DNA of 64,000 bases from Streptomyces camelliae (GCF_027625935.1 NZ_CP115300.1:5332001-5396000); one strand, 5' to 3'. Shown: positions 16,119 through 24,395, numbered from the stretch's first letter. Notes: a model not told the origin generated them from the sequence alone. Made by a program: numbers and translations.

Positions 16119-16771
16119 ACAGCCCTTCCTGGCCTGTCGTGCTGGCGGACGGCGATGTCGTCCTCCGGCCGATAAAGCTGCGCGACCAGCGGGCGTGGCG
16201 CGAGGTGAACCGGCGCAACCGGGACTGGCTGCGCCCCTGGGAGGCGACCATCCCACCGCCCACGCCGAGCGGGCCGGTCGTGCACCGGCCGACCTATCGC
16301 CAGATGGTCCGGCACCTGCGGTCGGAGGCCAACGCGGGCCGGATGCTGCCGTTCGCCATCGAGTACCAGGGGCGGCTCGTCGGGCAGTTGACGGTCGCGG
16401 GGATCACCTGGGGGTCGATGTGCTCGGGGCATGTCGGCTACTGGGTGGACGAGGCGGTGGCCGGGCGCGGAGTGATGCCCACGGCCGTCGCGCTCGTGGT
16501 GGACCACTGTTTCCGTACCGTCGGGCTGCACCGCATCGAGGTCTGCATTCGCCCCGAGAACCGGCCCAGCCGCCGGGTCGTGGAGAAACTCGGATTCCGT
16601 GAGGAGGGGCTCCGGCCGCGCTATCTGCACATCGACGGTGCCTGGCGCGACCATCTGGTCTTCGCGCTCACCGCGGAAGAGGTGCCCGACGGGTTGCTCG
16701 CGCGCTGGCAGCGGGCACGCTCTCAGCGGGATCCGTCGCGGAATCCTCCCGCCCAGGCCCCGGGAAATTGA
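16115..16771 (+). CDS. GNAT acetyltransferase, RimJ-like
   Basis: About 218 aa with one GNAT domain. GRGVMPTAVALVVDHCF near residue 123 is the acetyl-CoA binding Q/RxxGxG/A region, and ENRPSRRVVEKLGF near 150 is the typical RimJ/RimL end motif. It probably acetylates protein N-termini or a small amine. Genes of this type lie between moeA and sepX/glpR homologues in other actinobacteria (Rv0995 in M. tuberculosis), so a link to that cluster is likely. A CTG at 16115 overlaps the moaB stop as CTGA, has a GGGGG run seven bases before it and restores a family-like N-terminus NSPSWPVVLADGDVVL. GTG at 16139 is the conservative start. Confidence 0.85.
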   Translation: MNSPSWPVVLADGDVVLRPIKLRDQRAWREVNRRNRDWLRPWEATIPPPTPSGPVVHRPTYRQMVRHLRSEANAGRMLPFAIEYQGRLVGQLTVAGITWGSMCSGHVGYWVDEAVAGRGVMPTAVALVVDHCFRTVGLHRIEVCIRPENRPSRRVVEKLGFREEGLRPRYLHIDGAWRDHLVFALTAEEVPDGLLARWQRARSQRDPSRNPPAQAPGN

Positions 16772-16943
16772 ATACATGTTCGAAATTGATCGGATGCTGA
16801 CCGTCTCGGGGCATTGAATTCGCGGGTTGGGTGGTCCTCTGATCGCATCGACCGCAAAAAATGCTGGAAATATCAGCCAGATCGTGCGACACACCGGCCC
16901 AATTGGCGGATGGCCTCACGCAAACCCCTCTACCGTGTGAAGC

Positions 16944-18203
16944 GTGAGCAGCAGCGGCCTCATCTACGCAGTCATTGTCGGGGCCTGGGCCGCCTACTTG
17001 GTGCCGATGTGGCTCCGTAGGCAGGACGAGCTGAACGAGGCCCGTCCGACGGAACGCTTCAGCACCGCCATCCGGCTGCTGTCCGGACGGGCGGGTATGG
17101 AGCGCCGATACGCCAGGGACCTGCGGGCACGCTCCGCCCAGGAGGGGGAGCCGGACGCCGGCGATCCGGACGCCGTCACCGACTCGGTGGACGTCCGGGC
17201 CTTCGCCATGCCTCCGACCCGCCGTCAGGTGCACGCGGACACCGGGCCCGAGGCACCCGGGAGAGTGGAGTCGGCACGCGAACAGGCAGCCGTGCCGGCG
17301 CCCAAGTCCGGGTCCGTGCCGGCGCAGAAGCGAGTGCCGTCCGCGCGGGATGTGTCCGCGGCGCAGACGGCCGCGGCGCGTGCCAGGCGTACGAAGGTCC
17401 TCGCGCGCCGCCGGCGCACCACGGTGGTGCTCTTCTTCGCCTTCACGCTGGGCGCGATCGTCGCCGCTGTCGGGGGACTCGCCTTCCTGTGGGTGCCCGC
17501 CGTGCCGGCCGTCCTGCTCAGCGGGTACATCGCGTACCTGCGCTCCCAGGAGCGGCGTCGCTTCGCCTACCAGATGGACCGCCGGCGTGCCGAGGTCGCG
17601 GCGCAGCGGCTGCGGGAGCGGGAGCGCCAGCCGCGTCGGCGGGCGCCTCTCGATGCGAGCGCCGGCGCGGACGAACCGGAGGAGGCTCCGGAGGCCGGGA
17701 CGGACACCGGTCTCTCGGCGCTCGCTGCGGACCGGCGGGCCCTGGTCGAGCAGACCGACCACGCCGAGTGGGTCGACCAGCAGCGTGAGCGGCAGCGCCG
17801 GCCCGGCGGGGACAGCTGGGACCCGGTGCCCGTGCCCCTGCCGACCTATGTGACGGCGCCGGTCGCGCCGCGGGCCACGTCCGACGTGGATCTGGGGGCG
17901 CCCGACACGTGGAGCTCGGCGCGTTCCAGTTCGGTCGCGCCGGAGCACGAGGCGGCCCATGCGCCGGAGGGCGAAGCGGACGAGGAGGTGTCCGCGGCGG
18001 AGGGCAAGCAGGCGGGTGGGCGCAGTGACGCGCTCCCCCACGCCCGAAAGCTCCCCCACTCTCGGCTTCGCTCAAGCGGGAGGGACCCCCAGCGCGAGGG
18101 GACCCCCGGCGCGGCCTCCGCGCGCCGGGCGCGCGAGCGCGGACGCACGCCCCTGTTCGATCAGTACGAGGACGGCGACCGCCCGCGCGCGGCCAACGAG
18201 TGA
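16944..18203 (+). CDS. sepX: SepX/GlpR-type cell-division membrane protein
   Basis: 419 aa. The N-terminus SSSGLIYAVIVGAWAAYLVP is one membrane segment followed by the conserved PMWLRRQDELNEARPTERFS. A long linker leads to two further membrane segments at about 155-195 (VVLFFAFTLGAIVAAVGG and VPAVPAVLLSGYIAYL), then a basic and acidic cytoplasmic tail. The layout and the place after a moeA/rimJ pair match SepX, needed for stable Z-rings and sporulation in Streptomyces, and GlpR of corynebacteria. A GTG start at 16944 stands seven bases after TACCGT, so a leaderless transcript is possible. The C-terminal tail contains a dispersed repeat (18051-18091) encoding an insertion of about 14 residues. 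Confidence 0.8.
   Translation: MSSSGLIYAVIVGAWAAYLVPMWLRRQDELNEARPTERFSTAIRLLSGRAGMERRYARDLRARSAQEGEPDAGDPDAVTDSVDVRAFAMPPTRRQVHADTGPEAPGRVESAREQAAVPAPKSGSVPAQKRVPSARDVSAAQTAAARARRTKVLARRRRTTVVLFFAFTLGAIVAAVGGLAFLWVPAVPAVLLSGYIAYLRSQERRRFAYQMDRRRAEVAAQRLRERERQPRRRAPLDASAGADEPEEAPEAGTDTGLSALAADRRALVEQTDHAEWVDQQRERQRRPGGDSWDPVPVPLPTYVTAPVAPRATSDVDLGAPDTWSSARSSSVAPEHEAAHAPEGEADEEVSAAEGKQAGGRSDALPHARKLPHSRLRSSGRDPQREGTPGAASARRARERGRTPLFDQYEDGDRPRAANE
18051..18091 (-). repeat. Dispersed 41-bp repeat, copy 1, inside sepX
   Basis: Read on the minus strand it begins TGGGGGTCCCTCCCGC, continues AGCGAAGCCGAGAG and ends TGGGGGAG, the shared ends of the repeat family found also at 39153, 39750, 50297 and 59807. 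Here it lies in frame in the sepX tail and encodes a short Pro/Arg/Ser-rich insertion. A partial second end (CTCCCCCA) precedes it at about 18033. Confidence 0.65.
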
Positions 18204-18296
18204 CGGCCGTCACGCCGCTGGAAGCCCGCCTCTGACCAGTCAGGGAGCGGATTTCCAAGCACCCCGATGGGGATGCTAGAGTTTCACTCGTTGCAA

Positions 18297-18370
18297 GGGC
18301 CTGTGGCGCAGTCCGGTAGCGCACCTCGTTCGCATCGAGGGGGCCAGGGGTTCAAATCCCCTCAGGTCCA
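18297..18370 (+). tRNA. tRNA-Ala (CGC)
   Basis: 74 bases fold into a standard cloverleaf: acceptor GGGCCTG with CAGGTCC, D stem GCGC/GCGC, anticodon stem CCTCG/CGAGG around loop TTCGCAT, and T stem AGGGG/CCCCT around TTCAAAT. The anticodon is CGC, reading GCG (Ala). The acceptor has the G3:U70 wobble pair that alanyl-tRNA synthetase requires. The discriminator base is A and the CCA end is not encoded. A strong hairpin terminator follows. Confidence 0.95.
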
Positions 18371-18378
18371 CGCAGCAT

Positions 18379-18410
18379 GAAGCCCCAGTCGGCAAGCCGA
18401 CTGGGGCTTC
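18379..18410. terminator. Hairpin terminator after tRNA-Ala
   Basis: A perfect 14 bp stem (GAAGCCCCAGTCGG with its complement) and a four-base loop. It lies nine bases after the tRNA and eight bases from the end of the convergent acetyltransferase gene, so it can serve both. Confidence 0.85.
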
Positions 18411-18417
18411 AGCTCGT

Positions 18418-18894
18418 TCACAGCCTCTTGGCGAAGCAGCGGCTCTCCTCGTGATGGCGGTAGTAGCCGAACTTGGCGCACGGCTCGTAGCCGCAGGAGG
18501 TGTACAGGGCGATGGCCTCCGGCTGCTTGGTGCCGGTCTCCAGGACCATGCGGCGCCGGCCGGCCGCGCGGGCGTCCTCCTCCAGGGCCGCCAGGATCCG
18601 GCGGGCCAGGCCCCGGCCGCGCATCTCGGCTATGACGAACATGCGCTTCAGCTCGGCGTCGCCGTCCTCGTTGCCCTCCTCGTTGCGGTCCTGGCTGCGC
18701 CAGCCGCCGGTGGCCACGGGGCGGTCGAACTCGTCGTACGCGATCAGGTAGACGCCGCCCGGCGGGGTGAAGTCCGCCGTGTCGAGGACGGTGGCGTCGC
18801 CGTCGTCGCCGTAGCGCTCGGCGTACTCGGCCTGGACCTCGTCGTTGAGTTTGACGGCGTCGGGGTGATCGAAGCGAACGGGACGTATATTCAT
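18418..18894 (-). CDS. GNAT family N-acetyltransferase
   Basis: 158 aa from MNIRPVRFDHPDAV. The GNAT acetyl-CoA motif is ELKRMFVIAEMRGRGLARRILAALEEDA near residues 85-110, and ETGTKQPEAIALYTSCGYEP near the C-terminus is the usual alpha4-beta7 part. The substrate is unknown; this subgroup is often annotated as a small-molecule or aminoglycoside-like acetyltransferase without proof. An in-frame ATG three codons upstream (18903) is equally possible. It converges on the tRNA gene and shares its terminator. Confidence 0.85.
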   Translation of the reverse strand: MNIRPVRFDHPDAVKLNDEVQAEYAERYGDDGDATVLDTADFTPPGGVYLIAYDEFDRPVATGGWRSQDRNEEGNEDGDAELKRMFVIAEMRGRGLARRILAALEEDARAAGRRRMVLETGTKQPEAIALYTSCGYEPCAKFGYYRHHEESRCFAKRL

Positions 18895-19040
18895 GCCGGG
18901 CATCGTACTTCTATGCAGCCGCTGGGGCGGACAGGTGGGCGGACTCGGACCAGTGTGCCGGTATCGTGCCCTGGTGCTGACTGTGACCTCGGACCATGTG
19001 CCGTGAAGCCGAGGTCCGCCGTGAGGTCGAGGAGAGTGCT

Positions 19041-19844
19041 TTGCTGACGGTGACCTCGGTGAACGTGAACGGGTTGCGGGCCGCCGCCAGGAAGGGCTTC
19101 GTGGAGTGGCTCGCCCGGACGGACGCGGACGTCGTCTGCCTGCAGGAGGTGCGCGCCGAGCCGCACCAGCTGCCCGACGAGGTCCGGGAGCCCGACGGCT
19201 GGCACGTCGTGCACGCCCCGGCCGCCGCCAAGGGCCGCGCGGGCGTCTCCCTCTACACGCGGCGCGAGCCGGACCGCGTCCGGGTCGGCTTCGGTTCGGC
19301 CGAGTTCGACGGCAGCGGGCGCTACGTCGAGGCCGACCTGCCCGGCGTCACGGTCGCCTCCCTCTATCTGCCCTCCGGCGAGGTCGGCACCGAGCGGCAG
19401 GACGAGAAGATCCGCTTCATGGACGCGTTCCTCGTCCATCTCAAGGAGCTGCGCGCGCGTGCCGCCGCCGACGGGCGCGAGGTCGTCGTCTGCGGCGACT
19501 GGAACATCGCCCACCAGCAGGCCGACCTCAAGAACTGGCGCGGCAACACCAAGAACTCCGGCTTCCTGCCCGAGGAGCGCGAGTGGCTCGGCCGGGTGTT
19601 CGCCGCCGAGGAGGGCGGTTACGTCGACGTCGTGCGCGCCCTGCATCCCGAGGCCGAGGGGCCGTACACCTGGTGGTCGTACCGGGGGCGGGCCTTCGAC
19701 AACGACTCGGGGTGGCGCATCGATTACCACGTCGCCACGCCCGGACTCGCCGGCAAGGCCGTCAAGGGGTTCGTGGAGCGCGCGGCCACGCACGCCGAGC
19801 GCTGGTCCGACCATGCGCCGGTGACCGTCGTCTACGACATCTGA
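19041..19844 (+). CDS. xthA: Exodeoxyribonuclease III / AP endonuclease
   Basis: 267 aa, one endonuclease/exonuclease/phosphatase domain. It nicks DNA at abasic sites and removes 3' blocks in base excision repair. Motifs seen are VNGLRAAARKG near residue 9, VCLQEVRA (metal-binding Glu), GDWNIAHQQ (catalytic Asp/Asn), WRIDYHVA and the C-terminal SDHAPV with the catalytic His. The start is TTG at 19041, preceded by GAGGAGAG, giving the expected LLTVTSVNVNG N-terminus. The last 13 bases overlap the end of the convergent merR-type gene. Confidence 0.92.
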   Translation: MLTVTSVNVNGLRAAARKGFVEWLARTDADVVCLQEVRAEPHQLPDEVREPDGWHVVHAPAAAKGRAGVSLYTRREPDRVRVGFGSAEFDGSGRYVEADLPGVTVASLYLPSGEVGTERQDEKIRFMDAFLVHLKELRARAAADGREVVVCGDWNIAHQQADLKNWRGNTKNSGFLPEEREWLGRVFAAEEGGYVDVVRALHPEAEGPYTWWSYRGRAFDNDSGWRIDYHVATPGLAGKAVKGFVERAATHAERWSDHAPVTVVYDI

Positions 19845-20518
19845 TTCCGCTTGCTGATCCGCCGGTCCAGCGCCAGCGACAGTTCCGCCTCCACCACGCT
19901 GCGGGCCAGCGGGCGCAGGCGGTGGAGGTCTTCCTCGGGGGCGTGGCGCAGGATCAGCGTGGTGAAGAGTTCTGCGAGGGCATCGGCGTGTTCGCGGACG
20001 CGCGCGCCGGCCGCGAGGACCTCGCCGAGCGGGATGCCCTCGCGGACCAGGGCGGAGGAGACGTCCAGCAGGCGGCGGCTGATGTGGACGATCTCGTCGC
20101 CGTCGGTGCCCAGGTAGCCCAGTTCCATGGCGGCGGCGAGGTTCTCGGGGGTGACCTCGCCCTCGAAGCGGGCGGCGAGTTCCTCGGGGGTGAGGCGGAC
20201 CGGTTCCTCCTCGGTGGGGGTGCCGACGCCGAGCAGGTCGGCGACGTTCCGGCCCTGGTCGAGGGCCTCCGCGAGTTCCGCGATGCCGTTCAGTGTGTGG
20301 CCGCGCTCCAGCAGGGCCGCGATGGTGCGCAGGCGCGCCAGGTGGTGGTCGTCGTACCAGGCGATACGGCCCTCGCGCCGGGGCGGCGGGATCAGTTTGC
20401 GCTCCCGGTAGAAGCGCAGGGTGCGCACGGTGATGCCGGCGAGCCGGGCCAGCTCCTCCATGCGGTACTCGCGCCCTGCCCGCGGCCGTGCCTCCGGGTG
20501 TTCTGCGTCCTCTGCCAC
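19832..20518 (-). CDS. MerR family transcriptional regulator
   Basis: 228 aa. The N-terminal MerR winged helix is clear: YRMEELARLAGITVRTLRFYRERKL at about 18-42 and WYDDHHLARLRTIAALLERGHTLNGI after it. The remaining 120 residues form a helical effector domain without the cysteine set of metal-sensing MerR proteins, so it may sense an organic ligand. It is divergent from the Baeyer-Villiger monooxygenase operon with 131 bp between start codons, and is the natural candidate to control it. A 16 bp palindrome lies in that gap. Confidence 0.9.
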   Translation of the reverse strand: MAEDAEHPEARPRAGREYRMEELARLAGITVRTLRFYRERKLIPPPRREGRIAWYDDHHLARLRTIAALLERGHTLNGIAELAEALDQGRNVADLLGVGTPTEEEPVRLTPEELAARFEGEVTPENLAAAMELGYLGTDGDEIVHISRRLLDVSSALVREGIPLGEVLAAGARVREHADALAELFTTLILRHAPEEDLHRLRPLARSVVEAELSLALDRRISKRNQMS

Positions 20519-20602
20519 GCCCGCAGCCTATGTTGTACCGCGGGTAACTTTCCTTTCCCGGCCCCTACCGCTCGGTACGGAGCTGCTCTACAGTCCCATT
20601 GC

Positions 20603-20618
20603 GCCAGTGTTCACTGGC
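20603..20618. promoter_or_regulatory. Perfect 16-bp palindrome upstream of the BVMO operon
   Basis: GCCAGTG-TT-CACTGGC is an exact inverted repeat located 32 bp before the monooxygenase start and within the divergent region shared with the merR-type gene. It is a candidate operator. A second imperfect dyad (TACC-GCG-GGTA) lies near 20535. MerR operators usually sit in a 19-20 bp spacer, which I cannot place here. Confidence 0.45.
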
Positions 20619-20649
20619 AGAGTCGAAGGCGATGCGTGGAGGCTTCGGG

Positions 20650-22191
20650 ATGGCCGAGCACGAACATGTACGGGTGGCGGTGATCGGGTCCGGGTTCGGC
20701 GGGCTGGGGGCCGCCGTGCGGCTGCGCCGCGAGGGGATCACCGACTTCGTCGTCCTGGAGCGCGCCGACAGCGTCGGTGGCACCTGGCGGGACAACAGCT
20801 ACCCCGGGTGCGCCTGTGACGTGCCCTCCCACCTCTACTCCTTCTCCTTCGCGCCCAACCCCGACTGGCCGCGCACCTTCTCCGGGCAGCAGCACATCCG
20901 GGCGTACCTGGAGCACGTCACCGATGTCTTCGGGCTGCGCCCGCACATCCGGTTCGACTCCGAGGTCAAGCTGATGAGCTGGGACACCGGGAACCTGCGG
21001 TGGACCATCGAGACCACGCGCGGCACGCTCACCGCCGACGTCGTCGTCTCCGCCACCGGGCCGCTGTCCGACCCGAAGATCCCCGAGATCCCGGGCCTCG
21101 CGTCCTTCCCCGGCAAGGTGTTCCACTCCGCCCGCTGGGACCACGACTACGACCTGGGCGGCAAGCGTGTCGCCGTGGTCGGCACCGGTGCCTCCGCCAT
21201 CCAGATCGTGCCCGCGATCCAGCCGCAGGCCGGCCGGCTCACCCTCTTCCAGCGCACGCCGCCGTGGGTGATGCCCCGCGTGGACCGCGCCATCAGCGGC
21301 GTCGAACGCCGCCTGCACCGGTTGCTCCCCTTCACGACCCAGGCGCGGCGCGGGCTGCTGTGGGGCATCCGGGAGCTGCAGGTCCAGGCGTTCACCAAGC
21401 ATCCCGACGAACTCGGCCTGGTCGAACAGCTCGCCAAGCGCAACATGGCCCGCGCCATCAAGGACCCGGCCCTGCGCGCCAAGCTCACCCCCGACTACCG
21501 CATCGGCTGCAAGCGGATCCTGCTGTCCAGTGCGTACTACCCGGCGCTGGCCAGGCCGAATGTGGACGTCGTCGCCAGTGGGCTGAGCGAGATCCGCGGC
21601 TCGACGCTCGTCGCGGCCGACGGCACCGAGGCCGAGGCCGACGCGATCGTCTTCGGTACCGGCTTCCACGTCACGGACATGCCGATCGCCGAGCGGGTGG
21701 TCGGCGCGGAGGGCATCACGCTCGCCGAGTCCTGGAAGAACGGCATGCAGGCGCTGCGCGGCGCCGCCGCGGCTGGGTTCCCGAACTTCATGACGATCAT
21801 CGGGCCCAACACCGGCCTGGGGAACTCCTCCATGATCCTCATGATCGAGTCCCAGCTGAACTACATGGCCGACTATCTCCGTCAGCTCGACGTCCTCGGC
21901 GGCCGCACCGCCCTGGATGCCCGGCCCGCCGCCGTCGAGTCCTGGAACCACAGGGTCCAGGAGCGCATGAAGCGGACCGTGTGGAACACCGGCGGCTGCA
22001 CCAGCTGGTACCTGGACGCCGGCGGCCGCAACACCACCATCTGGCCCGGTACGACGTCCGAGTTCCGCAGCGCGACCCGGCGGGTGGACCTGGGGGAGTA
22101 CGAGGTCCTCCGGAAGACCGACAGCACGTCGGCCGGTACGGCCGTGCGGACGACGGTGGCCGCCGCGCCGCGGAGCGAGGGTGCCGCATGA
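20650..22191 (+). CDS. Flavin-binding monooxygenase, Baeyer-Villiger type
   Basis: 513 aa. The FAD Rossmann motif GSGFGGLGAA is at residues 12-21 and the NADPH motif GTGASA near 178. Between them FPGKVFHSARWD is the Baeyer-Villiger fingerprint FxGxxxHxxxW. Enzymes of this type insert one oxygen atom into ketones to give esters or lactones, or oxidise heteroatoms. The adjacent alpha/beta hydrolase and SDR would hydrolyse the ester and interconvert alcohol and ketone, so the operon resembles an alcohol-to-ketone-to-ester degradation route. ATG at 20650 has GGAGG seven bases upstream. The stop overlaps the next start by ATGA. Confidence 0.92.
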   Translation: MAEHEHVRVAVIGSGFGGLGAAVRLRREGITDFVVLERADSVGGTWRDNSYPGCACDVPSHLYSFSFAPNPDWPRTFSGQQHIRAYLEHVTDVFGLRPHIRFDSEVKLMSWDTGNLRWTIETTRGTLTADVVVSATGPLSDPKIPEIPGLASFPGKVFHSARWDHDYDLGGKRVAVVGTGASAIQIVPAIQPQAGRLTLFQRTPPWVMPRVDRAISGVERRLHRLLPFTTQARRGLLWGIRELQVQAFTKHPDELGLVEQLAKRNMARAIKDPALRAKLTPDYRIGCKRILLSSAYYPALARPNVDVVASGLSEIRGSTLVAADGTEAEADAIVFGTGFHVTDMPIAERVVGAEGITLAESWKNGMQALRGAAAAGFPNFMTIIGPNTGLGNSSMILMIESQLNYMADYLRQLDVLGGRTALDARPAAVESWNHRVQERMKRTVWNTGGCTSWYLDAGGRNTTIWPGTTSEFRSATRRVDLGEYEVLRKTDSTSAGTAVRTTVAAAPRSEGAA

Positions 22192-23135
22192 GCCGGTCCG
22201 CCCCCGCCCCCGTTGCCGACGGCCGCTACACCCCGCCCGCTCCCTCCCGTGAACTCACCGTCGTCTCCGCCGACGGCGCGCGGCTGCACGTCGAGGTGCA
22301 CGGGCCCGAGAACGCGCCCCCTGTCGTCCTCTCCCACGGGTGGACCTGCTCGACCGCCTTCTGGGCGGCGCAGATACGGGACCTGGCGGCCGACCACCGG
22401 GTGATCGCGTACGACCAGCGGGGGCACGGGCGCAGTCCCGCGAGCTCCGCGTGCACCACTCGCGCGCTGGCGGACGATCTCGAAGCGGTGCTCGCGGAGA
22501 CGCTCGCACCCGGTGAGAAGGCGCTGATCGTCGGCCACTCCATGGGCGGCATGACCGTCATGGCCGCGGCCTCGCGCCCCCGCTTCCGGGACCACGCCGG
22601 TGCCGTCCTGCTGTGCAGCACGGGCAGTTCGCGGCTGGTCGCTCAGGCGCGGGTGGTGCCGATGCGCGCCGGGCGGGTGCGCACCTGGATCACAGAACGC
22701 ATCATCGGTTCGCGCGCCCCGCTCGGGCCGGTCACGCCGGTCGCGAAGAGCATCCTCAAGTACGCCACCATGGGCGCCGGTTCCGCCCCGCACATGGTGG
22801 AGGCCTGCGCGCGGATCGTGCACGCCTGCCCACGCGGCGTACGGCACGCGTGGGCCGGTGTGCTCGCGGCGCTCGATCTCGACCACGGCGTACGGGAGTT
22901 GCACGCGCCCACCGCCGTGGTGCACGGCGCGTCCGACCGGCTCACACCCCCTGTGCACGCCCGCGCGCTGGTCGCCGCGCTGCCGCAGTGCGTCGGTCTC
23001 ACCGAGCTGACCGGCGTCGGGCACATGTCCCCGATCGAGGCTCCCGACCTGGTGACCGGCCGGATCCGGGAACTCGTCACCACGTACGTCACCGAACACG
23101 GTTCCACCCCGGCGCAGATCAAGGAGGGCGCATGA
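22188..23135 (+). CDS. Alpha/beta-hydrolase
   Basis: 315 aa. Oxyanion-hole HGWTCS near residue 49, nucleophile elbow GHSMGG near 115, acid GASDRLTPP near 247 and GVGHMSP near 280 for the catalytic His complete the triad. It is probably an esterase that hydrolyses the ester or lactone formed by the upstream monooxygenase. The N-terminal 25 residues are Pro/Ala-rich with no clear signal peptide. It overlaps both neighbours by ATGA, so all three proteins are likely produced together. Confidence 0.88.
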   Translation: MSRSAPAPVADGRYTPPAPSRELTVVSADGARLHVEVHGPENAPPVVLSHGWTCSTAFWAAQIRDLAADHRVIAYDQRGHGRSPASSACTTRALADDLEAVLAETLAPGEKALIVGHSMGGMTVMAAASRPRFRDHAGAVLLCSTGSSRLVAQARVVPMRAGRVRTWITERIIGSRAPLGPVTPVAKSILKYATMGAGSAPHMVEACARIVHACPRGVRHAWAGVLAALDLDHGVRELHAPTAVVHGASDRLTPPVHARALVAALPQCVGLTELTGVGHMSPIEAPDLVTGRIRELVTTYVTEHGSTPAQIKEGA

Positions 23136-24016
23136 GCAGGGTCAGCCTCGAAGGGCAGGTCGCGGTCGTCACCGGAGCGGCGCGCGGCGTCGGTGAGCTG
23201 CTGGCGCGCAAGCTCTCGGCGCGCGGCGCGCAGGTCGCGCTGGTCGGACTGGAGGAGGAGGCCCTCAAGGAGGTGTCCGGGCGGCTGCACAGCGACAGCG
23301 CGTACTGGTACGCCGACGTCACCGACCACGAGGCGATGAGCCGGGTCGCGCGGGAGGTGAAGGAGCGGTTCGGGAAGGTGGACATCGTGGTCGCCAACGC
23401 CGGTGTGGCGACGGGCGGTCCGTTCATCGACTCCGATCCGCAGGCGTGGCGGCGGGTGATCGAGGTGAACCTGATCGGGTCGGCGGTCACCGCGCGGGCG
23501 TTCCTGCCGGTGCTGGTCGAGAGCCGGGGTTATCTGCTGCAGATCGCCTCGCTCGCCGCGATCACCCCCGCGCCGATGATGACGGCGTACTGCGCCTCCA
23601 AGTCGGGCGTGGAGGCGTACGCGCACAGTCTGCGCGCCGAGGTCGGCTACCAGGGCGTGCGCGTCGGCGTGGGTTACCTGTCGTGGACCGACACCGACAT
23701 GGTGCGCGGCGCCGACCGGGACGACGTCATGCGGGAGCTGCGGCAGCGGCTGCCGTGGCCGTCGAACAAGACGTACCCGCTGGGCCCCGCCGTGGACCGG
23801 ATCGTGGCCGGGATCGAGCGCCGCTCGGCGCACGTGTACGGGCAGTGGTGGCTGCGCGGGATGCAGGGCGTGCGCGGATATCTGCCGGCGCTCATCGGAA
23901 CCGTCGGGCAGCGCGAGATGCAGCGGTTCGCGCCCCGCCTGCAGGGGATGCGCTCGGGGCTCGTGGGCGCGGGCGGGGCGGCCGACGAAGCGGCGCGCGC
24001 TACGCAGCGTAACTGA
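23132..24016 (+). CDS. Short-chain dehydrogenase/reductase
   Basis: 294 aa, classical SDR. The cofactor motif TGAARGVGE is at residues about 14-22, VANAGVA near 88, and the catalytic YCASK near 155, with the Ser in LQIASLAAI about 14 residues earlier. It probably oxidises an alcohol or reduces a ketone in the same pathway as the monooxygenase. The C-terminal extension of about 50 residues contains a hydrophobic RGYLPALIGTVG stretch. It is the last gene of the three-gene operon; a small GGCCCC/GGGGCC hairpin follows. Confidence 0.9.
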   Translation: MSRVSLEGQVAVVTGAARGVGELLARKLSARGAQVALVGLEEEALKEVSGRLHSDSAYWYADVTDHEAMSRVAREVKERFGKVDIVVANAGVATGGPFIDSDPQAWRRVIEVNLIGSAVTARAFLPVLVESRGYLLQIASLAAITPAPMMTAYCASKSGVEAYAHSLRAEVGYQGVRVGVGYLSWTDTDMVRGADRDDVMRELRQRLPWPSNKTYPLGPAVDRIVAGIERRSAHVYGQWWLRGMQGVRGYLPALIGTVGQREMQRFAPRLQGMRSGLVGAGGAADEAARATQRN

Positions 24017-24056
24017 TCCACATGCGCTCCGTCGCGCCCCGTGTGAATCTGGTCGA

Positions 24057-24073
24057 GGCCCCACCAAGGGGCC
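24057..24073 (+). terminator. Short GC hairpin after the BVMO operon
   Basis: GGCCCC-ACCAA-GGGGCC, a perfect six-base stem followed by GATTTCC. Position 40 bp after the SDR stop suits a terminator, but the stem is short. Confidence 0.45.
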
Positions 24074-24109
24074 GATTTCCCCACTCACTCACCACAGGAG
24101 TGAACCCAC

Positions 24110-24337
24110 ATGGGTATGAAGGACCAGACGCAGGGCAAGGCCAACGAGATGAAGCAGCAGGCCAAGCAGGGCAAGCAGGCCGGGCAGCAGCGCGGTCAGC
24201 AGGGTCAGCAGCAGCGCGGCCGGCAGGGCCAGCAGCCGCAGGGCGAGCGTGGCCGCCAGCCGCACGAGAACCTGCGCGACATCGAGGACACGGAGCGCGA
24301 GATGCAGGACCGGTTCAACCGGGACTACGACGCGTAA
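24110..24337 (+). CDS. Small hydrophilic Gln-rich protein
   Basis: 75 aa beginning MGMKDQTQGKANEMKQQAKQ. The N-terminal part resembles the KxKGKxNEMKGxAK pattern of CsbD-like stress proteins; the middle is a run of Gln, Gly and Arg, and the end is acidic (RDIEDTEREMQDRFNRDYDA). There are no membrane segments. Such proteins are usually abundant, disordered and stress-induced; the role here is not known. ATG at 24110 follows AGGAG by nine bases. It is a single-gene unit between two hairpins. Confidence 0.75.
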   Translation: MGMKDQTQGKANEMKQQAKQGKQAGQQRGQQGQQQRGRQGQQPQGERGRQPHENLRDIEDTEREMQDRFNRDYDA

Positions 24338-24368
24338 CCACTGCGCTCGGCTTTGACCGATCGGCGTG

Positions 24369-24395
24369 GGGCGCCCTTCCTTGTGGAGGGCGCCC
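24369..24395. terminator. Hairpin terminator between small gene and tricorn gene
   Basis: GGGCGCCC at 24369-24376 pairs with GGGCGCCC at 24388-24395, and the stem extends inward with TTCC/GGA around a short loop. It lies 31 bp after the small gene's stop. Confidence 0.7.

Noticed and set aside
13584..16256. 890-codon frame antisense to moeA-moaC-moaB
   Set aside because: Shadow of a well-supported operon in which every sense gene has catalytic motifs and coupled starts.
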